Shown here: positions 23,849-30,836 of the stretch, in pieces
Layout of the letters: every line of letters starts with the position of its first letter
Numbering within the stretch: position 1 is the stretch's first letter
From: CAZCWX01 sp964502465
Lineage (GTDB): Bacteria; Desulfobacterota; Binatia; Bin18
Reading direction: 5' to 3'
NCBI GenBank assembly: GCA_964502465.1
Contig: CAZCWX010000025.1
Span: 1-45,037 of the forward strand
Length of the DNA stretch: 45,037 nucleotides
Notes under the pieces: generated by a model
Databases searched by the model: none
What the model saw: only the letters and a program-made list of their open reading frames with translations
Told to the model about the DNA's origin: nothing
Translations under genes and position numbers: made by a program

Positions 23849-24661
23849 TCACGCACTGGCACGAAGACGCAAGGGGAGCATATCGTCACTCCCAGCACTA
23901 ATAGCACTCCGTACCTCGACGCCTTCCCGCCGCAGCGCGGCATGCAGACCATCGAGGACCTCAGGGGCGTTGACGACATCGCCATGCACGCACACGCTCT
24001 CTCCCTCAACGTCGATCACCTTTCCGGTGGTGGTCGTTGTCTTGCCCTCGAGCACGAAATGCAGCACAAGCTCAACAATCTCTTCGACACTCTCTGTTCC
24101 ATAGGTGCGCTTGACCGTAATGGCACCGTTGTCGTTATAACTGAGACCAGGATAGAACTCTTTCACGACACGAAACCCCATCTTTTCAGCAGTGGCGACC
24201 AAAGGAAAAGAGGGAAGGGCAGGGAGATAGACGGTCAGGTCAGGATCAACTGCTTGAAATCCCTCCAGGATGACCCGCGCGTTTTCTTCAGAGAGCAGTC
24301 CCCACGAGTAAAACGCTCCATGCGGTTTGGCTGCCTGGAGCTTGATTCCATTCATTTCGCAGAATGCCTTGAGTGCACCTGCCTGATAGACCACATAGTC
24401 TTTCGCTTCCTGAGGCGTAATATTCATCAGCCGGCGACCAAACCCCATCAGGTCTGGAAAGCCGGGATGCGCGCCGACGGTGACGCCGTATTGTCTGGCC
24501 CACTCGACCGTGCGGCGCATCCAGGTGGGATCACCAGCGTGGAACCCACAGGCGATATTGGCATGGGAGATGCGCTTCATGACTTCCTCTGGTCGACCCA
24601 GGACGAAGTTGCCGAACGACTCGCCCATGTCACTATTCAGATCGATCCACGTTCGTTGCAT
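23849..24661 (-). CDS. pxpA: 5-oxoprolinase subunit PxpA (LamB/YcsF family)
   Basis: A 270-residue LamB/YcsF-family subunit. It opens RTWIDLNSDMGESFGNFVLG and has ISHANIACGFHAGDPTWMRR, VTVGAHPGFPDLMGFGRRLM and KAAKPHGAFYSWG-like sequence (LQAAKPHGAFYSWGLL), then ESVCVHGDVVNAPEVL near the end. These conserved acids and histidines (DLNSDxGE, CGFHAGDP, GAHPGFPD, KPHGA, VHGD) define PxpA. The start at 24661 has a strong AAGGAG site. The gene is the first pxp gene, and lies 88 bases after the LLM oxidoreductase on the same strand, with that gap filled by an inverted heptamer element. Confidence 0.94.
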   Translation of the reverse strand: MQRTWIDLNSDMGESFGNFVLGRPEEVMKRISHANIACGFHAGDPTWMRRTVEWARQYGVTVGAHPGFPDLMGFGRRLMNITPQEAKDYVVYQAGALKAFCEMNGIKLQAAKPHGAFYSWGLLSEENARVILEGFQAVDPDLTVYLPALPSFPLVATAEKMGFRVVKEFYPGLSYNDNGAITVKRTYGTESVEEIVELVLHFVLEGKTTTTTGKVIDVEGESVCVHGDVVNAPEVLDGLHAALRREGVEVRSAISAGSDDMLPLRLRASA

Positions 24662-24675
24662 GATAATCTCCTTCC

Positions 24676-24696
24676 TAGCACTCAGCAGTCAGCTAG
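24676..24696. repeat. Heptamer array, left arm upstream of pxpA
   Basis: Units TAGCACT, CAGCAGT, CAGCTAG. The reverse complement gives TAGCTGA and CTGCTGA steps, related to the array at 24715-24749 in inverted orientation. Confidence 0.65.
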
Positions 24697-24714
24697 AAGA
24701 ACGAAGAACTTTTC

Positions 24715-24749
24715 TTGCTGAAAGCTGAAAGCTAATTGCTGATCGCTTC
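24715..24749. repeat. Heptamer array, right arm upstream of pxpA
   Basis: Units TTGCTGA, AAGCTGA, AAGCTAA, TTGCTGA, TCGCTTC. It abuts the stop codon of the LLM oxidoreductase gene (24750-24752). Confidence 0.75.
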
Positions 24750-25778
24750 CTATTGAAAATGTGGCATGACTTCCTTGGCAAACAGTCGCATCGCCCGCAG
24801 CGTTTTCTGATGATCCGCGCCAGGGTAATGCATCCAGCAGATCAGATAGTCCATCCCAAGTTCGTGCTGGTACCGCTTGATCTCATGGATGCAGTGGTCC
24901 GGGTTGCCAATAATAAAGCGTTCCCGATGACTGTCGAACGTCACAGTCGCTGGATTCTCGACAATCCGCCCTTGGTCATCTTTGAGTGGCCGGACGTTCG
25001 CCCATTTGCCATACATGCCACCGTGAATATACATAATGCCATCGCGCGCTTCTGCTTCGGCCTGCGCGGTCGTTTCAGCGACGTACACTTCACGGATCAC
25101 CGGAGTTGCCACAGCAGTTTTGTGAAAACGCTGCAGTTGCTTGCGGTAGAGATGATAATGTTCTTTTAATTCGTTCAGGTGGTGGCGCGGCGAGGCCACG
25201 AGCGCCGACGCCCACTGGGCCGCACGACGGACCCCAGCGGGGGTGGAGGCGCCGATCCAAATCGGCGGATGAGGTTGCTGATGCGGTTTGGGAGTGATCG
25301 AGAGATCCTGAACTTGATAATACTGTCCAGAGAACGAAAAGCGTTCGGTTGTCCAACCCTTGATCAAGATTTCTAGCTCTTCTTCCATACGCTTCTCGCG
25401 ACCGGTGCGTTGCTCCTGATATCCAGCGAATTCCTCAGGCCGATAGCCGGTTGCCACGCCGAAAATGAGCCTGCCGGCGGCAATGTTGTCAAGCACAGCG
25501 ACGTCTTCTGCCGTTTGTACGGGTCGATGCAGCGGCAAGAGGTACATGCTGGTACCGATGATGAGCTTTGCGGTGCGCGCGGCCATGGCGGCCGCGGTGA
25601 CGAGTAAGGATGGACACATCCCGTCTTCCATGAAGTGGTGCTCGACCAGCCAGGCTGAGTCAAAACCAATCTCTTCAGCGATGACGATTTGTTCCAGCAT
25701 TTCGCGGTACAGTTCAGCGTGGGTTTTGCCCGAGCCAGCAGGGGACTGCATGGAATAGGGGCCGATGCCGAATTTCAT
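24750..25778 (-). CDS. LLM-class flavin-dependent oxidoreductase
   Basis: A 342-residue luciferase-like monooxygenase-fold protein that would use FMN or F420. Landmarks: MKFGIGPYSMQSPAGSG at the start, EEIGFDSAWLVEHHFMEDG (residues about 36-54), LIIGTSMYLLPLHRPVQTAE, DNIAAGRLIFGVATGYRPEE (the G.GxGxR-type flavin region near residue 105), then KPHQQPHPPIWIGASTPAGV near 175. Length is typical. The ATG at 25776-25778 has GAGGAA upstream. As first gene ahead of pxpABC it may oxidise or desulfonate a substrate linked to the cyclic amide pathway, but the family is too broad to name the reaction. It could also be unrelated and merely adjacent. Confidence 0.9.
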   Translation of the reverse strand: MKFGIGPYSMQSPAGSGKTHAELYREMLEQIVIAEEIGFDSAWLVEHHFMEDGMCPSLLVTAAAMAARTAKLIIGTSMYLLPLHRPVQTAEDVAVLDNIAAGRLIFGVATGYRPEEFAGYQEQRTGREKRMEEELEILIKGWTTERFSFSGQYYQVQDLSITPKPHQQPHPPIWIGASTPAGVRRAAQWASALVASPRHHLNELKEHYHLYRKQLQRFHKTAVATPVIREVYVAETTAQAEAEARDGIMYIHGGMYGKWANVRPLKDDQGRIVENPATVTFDSHRERFIIGNPDHCIHEIKRYQHELGMDYLICWMHYPGADHQKTLRAMRLFAKEVMPHFQ

Positions 25779-26016
25779 GGGGCATTTCCTCTCTCTTTCT
25801 GACGGAAACCCACCGGATTATCCTCTTGTCAGTTTGGGCTGTCAACGTTTTTGCTTCCGCTATCGCACCACTCAAGAAATTCTTCATACGTCATCTTGTG
25901 TGGACACTCGGCTGTGGATGCCTGCGATAGTCACATGCGATTTCCTTTTTCTTTCCCAGGCGCAACAAATTGTCCTCTGCTCTGCCAAAGCTGTCAACAT
26001 TCTTCCTGCCCTTGAG

Positions 26017-26045
26017 TTGAGCGAGGCAACCCTATGCTGTATGGT
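26017..26045 (+). promoter_or_regulatory. Candidate sigma-70 type promoter
   Basis: TTGAGC (26017-26022), 17-base spacer, TATGGT (26040-26045), about 75 bases before the dienelactone hydrolase start. The spacing is ideal but the boxes are only partial matches. The remainder of the 342-base divergent gap 25779-26120 shows no gene. Confidence 0.3.
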
Positions 26046-26120
26046 AGGTGCCCAAAGAAAGACCGTGACATGTAGGGAGGCGTGCAGTGCACGAACCCTG
26101 CACGCAGAAGGAGGGAAACG

Positions 26121-26984
26121 ATGCACGACGAAATGCAGAAACAGTTTCCGGAGATTCGCTTCACCCGCCGTGAGTTTGTCATGACGGCCCTTGCCACCGG
26201 TTTTGCGTTAGCCGTGCGACCGGTGTCTGCCGAGACCATCTCTACAGATGCAACTGGGCTGGACGCTGGCGAGGTGAAAATTCCTGTGACTGACGGTGAG
26301 ATGCCTGCCTATCGCGCCATGCCTGCAACCGGAGGGCCATTCCCCGTGGTGATCGTGGTGCAAGAGATCTTTGGCGTTCATGAGCACATGAAAGACATTT
26401 GCCGCCGCTTTGCCAAACTTGGGTACCTGGGAATTGCGCCTGAACTATATGCTCGCCAGGGTGATGTGTCAAAGATGACGGATATCCAGGAGATCATCAG
26501 TACAGTAGTATCCAAGGTTCCGGATGCGCAAGTCATGGCCGATCTCGACGCCACGGTGAAGTGGGCGCAGGACTCGGGGAAAGGGGACGTCAGCAAACTC
26601 GGCATTACCGGCTTCTGTTGGGGTGGACGCATTGTCTGGCTCTATGCCGCGCACAGCCCGCAGTTGAAGGCCGGGGTCGCATGGTATGGTCGGCTGGTTG
26701 GAGAGTCGAGCGAACTGCTGCCTAAACATCCGCTTAACGTGGCCAAAGAGCTGAAAGCCCCAGTCTTAGGGTTGTACGGTGGAGCCGATACTGGGATCCC
26801 GAATGACACAGTGGAGCAGATGCAAGAAGCTCTCAAAGCCGCAGGCAGTTCTTCAGAAATTATCTTGTATCCGGATACCCCACACGGGTTTTATGCGGAC
26901 TATCGCCCCAGCTACCGCCAGGAACAGGCGCAGGCTGGCTGGGAGAAATTGTTAGAGTGGTTCAAAAAGCACGGGGTTGCTTAA
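26121..26984 (+). CDS. Tat-exported dienelactone hydrolase family protein
   Basis: A 287-residue alpha/beta hydrolase of the dienelactone hydrolase (carboxymethylenebutenolidase) family. The catalytic triad is visible: Cys166 in GFCWGG, Asp223 in YGGADTGIP and His255 in PDTPHGFYAD; Glu82 in VVQEIFGVHEH is the family's partner acid. The N-terminus has a twin-arginine signal (FTRREFV at residues 14-20, hydrophobic ATGFALAV, cleavage near VSA), so the enzyme should fold in the cytoplasm and act in the periplasm. The ATG at 26121 has a near-perfect AAGGAGG. It stands alone, divergent from the LLM gene. Real substrate may be a lactone or another ester. Confidence 0.93.
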   Translation: MHDEMQKQFPEIRFTRREFVMTALATGFALAVRPVSAETISTDATGLDAGEVKIPVTDGEMPAYRAMPATGGPFPVVIVVQEIFGVHEHMKDICRRFAKLGYLGIAPELYARQGDVSKMTDIQEIISTVVSKVPDAQVMADLDATVKWAQDSGKGDVSKLGITGFCWGGRIVWLYAAHSPQLKAGVAWYGRLVGESSELLPKHPLNVAKELKAPVLGLYGGADTGIPNDTVEQMQEALKAAGSSSEIILYPDTPHGFYADYRPSYRQEQAQAGWEKLLEWFKKHGVA

Positions 26985-27069
26985 GGCGGGAAGCTAAAGG
27001 GTCCGCACAATTTCTTATCGGGAGAATCCGTTCCTTGCGAAACCTGCTCATGCGGATCGCGGTCACATC

Positions 27070-28125
27070 ATGAGGCTCTTGAAGTCCTGGCGCGTATGGT
27101 TGGGGTGTGCGATCAGCCTGCTCTGTTTGTGGCTGGCGTTCCGCGAGGTGCCGGTGGGAGAGTTGCTGCGGTTGGGAGCGACTGCGGACCCGGTATTACT
27201 GTTTCTGGCGGTCGTTTTCATACTGCTCAGCGTCATTACCCGCTCGTGGCGCTGGCTGGTTCTCCTGGATAGAACAGAAGGATTAGGAAATGCGTTCTGG
27301 GCAGAAGGCATCGGCTTCCTTTTTACCAACATTTTCCCTCTGCGCCTCGGAGAGCCCGCGCGCATCCTGGTGATGTCTGAGCGTTGTCAGCTTCCGGTCA
27401 TGCGCGTGGCAGCGTCTGCGATTGGGGGGCGGTTGCTCGATGCTGGCACGAACGTCTTCATTTTGCTCCTGGTCCTGCCGTGGATGCAGGTTCCTCCCCT
27501 AATAAGAAGTGCTGGCCTGTCGTTCGGGATGCTGTTTCTTGTGGGGGTAGGGATGTTGCTGCTGATGGTGCAGTTCAGCCTGTACGGTGAGCGTATCATC
27601 CAAGCGGTCTGTTCCCGCCTCCCGGTGTTCTCAGCGGAAAAAATGACTGCACGCTGGCGGGAGCTTGTCCGCGGGTTTCTGCCTCTGACACGGTGGCGGA
27701 TTGCTGCGCGGGCCGTTGGCTGGTCCTTCGTCACCTGGGGTTGCTCACTTGCCGTGTTCTGGAGTGTCCTCTGTGCCTTTCAATCCGATGCTCGCCTGAT
27801 AGAAGCAGCCTTTATGATGGTGGCGTTGTCTTTTGCCATCGCCGTTCCCTCGAGTCCTGGGTTTATCGGCATCTTTCAATTCGTCGGACAGCAAGCGCTG
27901 GTTATTCCTTTTGGCGTGAAATATGATGCTGCGACTGCACTCGCCATTACCCTGACTGTTCATCTGGTGTACTATATCCCCACCACGACTGTGGGAGTGG
28001 TAGGGTTGTGGCGCTTGGGGGAGTCGTTTGTCAATCTTGGGCGGATGATCACCATCAGGAAGCCGTCTGACAAGATGCTACCAATGGAAGAGGGAGTGCC
28101 AGAGAAGAGCGTCAAGACCTCATGA
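27070..28125 (+). CDS. Flippase-like membrane protein (UPF0104/LPG synthase TM family)
   Basis: A 351-residue integral membrane protein with about eight helices, of the AglD/MprF transmembrane-domain family. Typical blocks are LCLWLAFREVPVGELLRLG near the start, VITRSWRWLVLLDRTEG, FLFTNIFPLRLGEPARILVM near residue 90 (the N.FPLRLGE signature), IGGRLLDAGTNVFILLLVL and PSSPGFIGIFQFVGQQALV near residue 265. Members are thought to flip polyisoprenyl-linked or lipid substrates. No ribosome site is evident at 27070. It lies 85 bases after the dienelactone hydrolase and precedes, on the other strand, the envelope block that includes a polyprenol-type glycosyltransferase, which gives it a plausible functional partner. 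Confidence 0.87.
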   Translation: MRLLKSWRVWLGCAISLLCLWLAFREVPVGELLRLGATADPVLLFLAVVFILLSVITRSWRWLVLLDRTEGLGNAFWAEGIGFLFTNIFPLRLGEPARILVMSERCQLPVMRVAASAIGGRLLDAGTNVFILLLVLPWMQVPPLIRSAGLSFGMLFLVGVGMLLLMVQFSLYGERIIQAVCSRLPVFSAEKMTARWRELVRGFLPLTRWRIAARAVGWSFVTWGCSLAVFWSVLCAFQSDARLIEAAFMMVALSFAIAVPSSPGFIGIFQFVGQQALVIPFGVKYDAATALAITLTVHLVYYIPTTTVGVVGLWRLGESFVNLGRMITIRKPSDKMLPMEEGVPEKSVKTS

Positions 28126-28370
28126 CTGGCATAAGAAGCGCCGGTAGGTCTCAGGCTTGCGGTTGGTCTTCACCCATTCCAGAAGGGGGGAGAAGGAGGA
28201 AGTGCAACTTTTCTATGTACGCAAAGAGAGCTGCTTACTGACGCAATCCGGAGGTCTACCGACAGAAACGGCGAGGAGTTCACACGGAATTTTAAGTCCC
28301 ATGATTCATACAATACAGAGAACGCGAACGAAGGAGAACCGAGAAAGAACTATTCTTCAGGGTACTCCCT

Positions 28371-28634
28371 CTACTCCACCTCGGCGAGATAGAAGCCGTA
28401 GTGTTCTTTGGAAAACGAATCTTGCTCGTGCCAGCGATGATTGCCCATGATCTCCCCCACATCCCATGAAACAATCACAAAAGAGCCAGCGAGCGATTGC
28501 GACGCATCGCTGACCCGGCCACGTGTGGCGAGTGGCAGCCCTCGGAAAGCGACCTTGGTTTGTACGGTTTTCCCAATCTTTCGTTGCGCCTCAAGGGCGG
28601 TAAAAAAGCCTTTTGAACTCTCATATATAGCCAT
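28371..28634 (-). CDS. Small hypothetical protein
   Basis: An 87-residue soluble protein of unknown function (MAIYESSKGFFTALEAQRK at the start, SFVIVSWDVGEIMGNHRWHE in the middle, HYGFYLAEVE at the end). No transmembrane segment or known motif; a small beta-rich fold with conserved-looking tryptophans and histidines is likely. The ATG at 28632-28634 follows AAAGGA at normal distance. It is the last convincing gene of the long minus-strand envelope block. The 245-base gap 28126-28370 to the convergent flippase-like gene shows nothing recognisable. Confidence 0.55.
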   Translation of the reverse strand: MAIYESSKGFFTALEAQRKIGKTVQTKVAFRGLPLATRGRVSDASQSLAGSFVIVSWDVGEIMGNHRWHEQDSFSKEHYGFYLAEVE

Positions 28635-28687
28635 CGCGTTGTTCCTTTCCCTCCTAGCATACTCCTATGGCAGCAAGTAGATAGCAG

Positions 28688-28721
28688 GGAGCCGAAAGCT
28701 GATTTGTTCATAGTCGGCTCC
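28688..28721. repeat. Inverted repeat upstream of the 87-residue gene
   Basis: Arms GGAGCCGA (28688-28695) and TCGGCTCC (28714-28721) with an 18-base loop. The left arm continues as TAGCAGG, GAGCCGA, AAGCTGA, which has 7-bp phasing like the heptamer arrays elsewhere, so it may be a decayed member. There is no T-run to argue for a terminator. Confidence 0.4.
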
Positions 28722-28800
28722 TCATCGTTCAAGTTCGGCGTGTAGATCGTCTGGCATCGATGGTGGGCGAAGGAGCAGCCGAAGCCGTCCCTGGTGATGG

Positions 28801-28977
28801 TTAGTCCTCCTCTTTCTGGATTTGGGCTTCTTCCTCTGCGACGAACAGCAACGGAACCGGGGACGTGTGGTCGTCTGCGAACGCTAACGTCGCATCGCAC
28901 CCATGCACGACGGCTTTAAGGTGCCCGAGCGTTGCACCCGTCCAGGGCAGGAAAACCGTGGGTTCTCCAACAGTCAC
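28801..28977 (-). CDS. Possible small protein, uncertain
   Basis: A short frame readable from GTG at 28975-28977 (VTVGEPTVFLPWTGATLGHL, then VVHGCDATLAFADDH and an acidic EEEAQIQKEED tail). It looks protein-like but has no ribosome site; TTG at 28981-28983 is an alternative start. It lies 36 bases downstream of the glycosyltransferase gene on the same strand. It may be a real small protein or a fragment. The interval 28635-28800 otherwise contains only the inverted repeat. Confidence 0.3.
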   Translation of the reverse strand: MTVGEPTVFLPWTGATLGHLKAVVHGCDATLAFADDHTSPVPLLFVAEEEAQIQKEED

Positions 28978-29012
28978 GAGCAATGAGAGAATCCGTGAGC
29001 AGAGAAACGCTG

Positions 29013-30449
29013 TTACTCTTTTCTGCCGACCGCGAGCAGCGACATCCCCCAGGGCAGAGTGAAGTGTTTCTCTAAGCGCAGCAGTGGAACGAGCAGGTCA
29101 TTGAGACGGGCCTGGAAGCGAGGAACGGCGGTCCGCTTGAGAATGCAGGAATTCACATACCAGCCAGGGATGCCAATCCCGTTGAAGAACTTGCTGACAT
29201 CTACGGTGAACCCGGCTTGCTGAAGCTTGACGATCAATTCTGTGTCTTCATACCGCCGATGGTGCCCAAGGGCTTTGTCTATCGTGCCATAGAGAGCACG
29301 CAGAGCAGGCACGATGAGCACTACTCGTCCGCCTGCAGGCAGAAGATGATAGAAGCGACGAAGGACTGCCTCGTCCTGCTGAATATGCTCGAGGACATTC
29401 AGGCAGAGGACGGTGTCGAAATGCTGCCCGGATAACCCTTCAGGCAAGGGATCGTTCAGGTCGAGAGAGGAAATGGTGAGATTCGGACGCCCTTCAAACG
29501 TAGCCTGTAACCGCTCAAGATACTGCGGGTCTGTATCTGTAACAAGGACAAAGTCTCGGCCTAAAAGATAGCGGGTCATACTCCCGATGCCTGCCCCTAC
29601 TTCCAGAACCCGGCGGCCAGTAAAAGGGGCAATTTGTTCCCAGAGCCACGCGTTGTAGCGAGACAAGCGTGATACGCGCCGCAAGGTTTTTTCTCCAGCC
29701 GATACGCTATCATCAAACAAGTTATATCGGAAAATTGTCCACAGAGCCGTTGCGCCATCCTGCCAGCGAATTTTTTTGCCTTCTGCGTAGGTCCGGCCAC
29801 TATACGAGATCGGCACTTCATATACGCGCAGCCCTGTACGGGCAATTTTCGCCGTGACCTCCGGGTCAAAACCAAACCGGTTAGAGCGCAGGGTCAGGCT
29901 TTTGAGCACACTCGCGCGGAAGACTTTGTACCCGGTTTCCATGTCAGTCAGGTTCAGGTTAGTCAAAATGTTCGACATGGTGGTCAGGAACTTGTTCCCT
30001 ACGGTGTGCCAAAAGAACAGAACCCGCCGAGGGTAACCAAGAAAACGGGAGCCATAGACCACATCTGCTTTGCCTTCAAGGATAGGGGAGATAAGCTTGG
30101 CATAATCGGCAGGATCGTACTCAAGGTCTGCATCTTGAATGAGAATGATATCCCCGGTCACCGCGCCAAGCGCTGTGCGCACTGCCGCTCCTTTGCCTTG
30201 GTTGTGAGGGTGCAAGAACACTTTCAGATCGAAGGACACTGTAGGGGATTCAGCAAGGAGGATTGCCTGGAGAGCTTCTTGTTCTTCAAGGATTGCCGTT
30301 GTGCCATCTGTCGAAGCATCATCCACAATAATAATTTCCTTCGAGAACGGTGCACGGACAATACGTTTCAGTATCTCACGAATTGTGGCTGCTTCATTAT
30401 ACACTGGCACGATAACTGAGAGCTTGAACGACTGTTGGAGGATGTCCAT
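29013..30449 (-). CDS. GT2 glycosyltransferase fused to SAM methyltransferase
   Basis: A 478-residue two-domain protein. Residues 8-240 are a GT2 enzyme of the dolichyl-phosphate mannose synthase type: LSVIVPVYNEAATIREILKR, IIIVDDASTDGT, LIQDADLEYDPADYA (the DAD motif near 107), VYGSRFLGYPRR and ETGYKVFRASVL. Residues 265-400 are a class I SAM-dependent methyltransferase: VLEVGAGIGSMTRYLL (motif I, 281-296), VTDTDPQYLERL, DTVLCLNVLEHIQQDE and GGRVVLIVPALRALYG. The likely role is making or decorating a polyprenyl-linked sugar. I chose the ATG at 30447-30449; an earlier in-frame ATG at 30590 sits in a dispersed repeat whose translation begins MPACAGMT. ManC upstream could supply GDP-mannose as donor. 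Confidence 0.9.
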   Translation of the reverse strand: MDILQQSFKLSVIVPVYNEAATIREILKRIVRAPFSKEIIIVDDASTDGTTAILEEQEALQAILLAESPTVSFDLKVFLHPHNQGKGAAVRTALGAVTGDIILIQDADLEYDPADYAKLISPILEGKADVVYGSRFLGYPRRVLFFWHTVGNKFLTTMSNILTNLNLTDMETGYKVFRASVLKSLTLRSNRFGFDPEVTAKIARTGLRVYEVPISYSGRTYAEGKKIRWQDGATALWTIFRYNLFDDSVSAGEKTLRRVSRLSRYNAWLWEQIAPFTGRRVLEVGAGIGSMTRYLLGRDFVLVTDTDPQYLERLQATFEGRPNLTISSLDLNDPLPEGLSGQHFDTVLCLNVLEHIQQDEAVLRRFYHLLPAGGRVVLIVPALRALYGTIDKALGHHRRYEDTELIVKLQQAGFTVDVSKFFNGIGIPGWYVNSCILKRTAVPRFQARLNDLLVPLLRLEKHFTLPWGMSLLAVGRKE

Positions 30450-30567
30450 CACGAAAGGCTTCGTAACGTACCAGGCGCTGTTTGGCGAGGGGGGATAGGG
30501 GAGAGTGAAGACGGACTGCGTTCCTCCGCTAGTGTTTCGTCGCAATGATTTTGAGGGGTCGGAGCGC

Positions 30568-30653
30568 GTCATGCCCGCGCAGGCGGGCATCCAGGGAGAA
30601 CAAGCAGTGGCCTACAGTTATCCCGCCTGGATTCCCGCTTTCGCGGGAATGAC
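30568..30653. repeat. Dispersed GTCATGCCCGC ... GCGGGAATGAC repeat
   Basis: A pair of palindromic units, GTCATGCCCGCGCAGGCGGG at the left and GATTCCCGCTTTCGCGGGAA with ATGAC at the right, forming an inverted structure with GTCAT/ATGAC ends. This widely distributed bacterial repeat lies upstream of the GT2 gene. Confidence 0.85.
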
Positions 30654-30709
30654 AAATTCAGGCTTCACCTCCCATCTTCATTGCGTTGGACTACTAGCGT
30701 GTCGCTCAG

Positions 30710-30765
30710 TTGTGGTACCGCCGTCTCGGCGGCCTGAGGCAGCAGGCGGGACGCCTGCACCACAA
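30710..30765. repeat. Second palindromic repeat before the GT2 gene
   Basis: Arms TTGTGGT (30710-30716) and ACCACAA (30759-30765) with internal GC-rich stems such as GCCGTC, GGCGGC and GGCGGGACGCC. With the preceding repeat it fills most of the 387-base gap 30450-30836, which has no gene. Confidence 0.7.
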
Positions 30766-30836
30766 GATTGCCACGATGCTCGTGGGCTTACCACAAAATT
30801 GTCATGCACCTTTTCATTCCATCTTGCTTACCGACC

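Noticed and set aside
23942..24721. 259-codon plus-strand frame opposite pxpA
   Set aside because: pxpA carries all family motifs on the minus strand; this is an antisense shadow.
28688..28721. Inverted repeat considered as a rho-independent terminator
   Set aside because: Loop is long and no T-run follows on either strand.
30450..30590. N-terminal extension of the GT2 gene beginning MPACAGMT
   Set aside because: This peptide is the translation of a dispersed palindromic repeat; GT2 homology starts right after the ATG at 30449.
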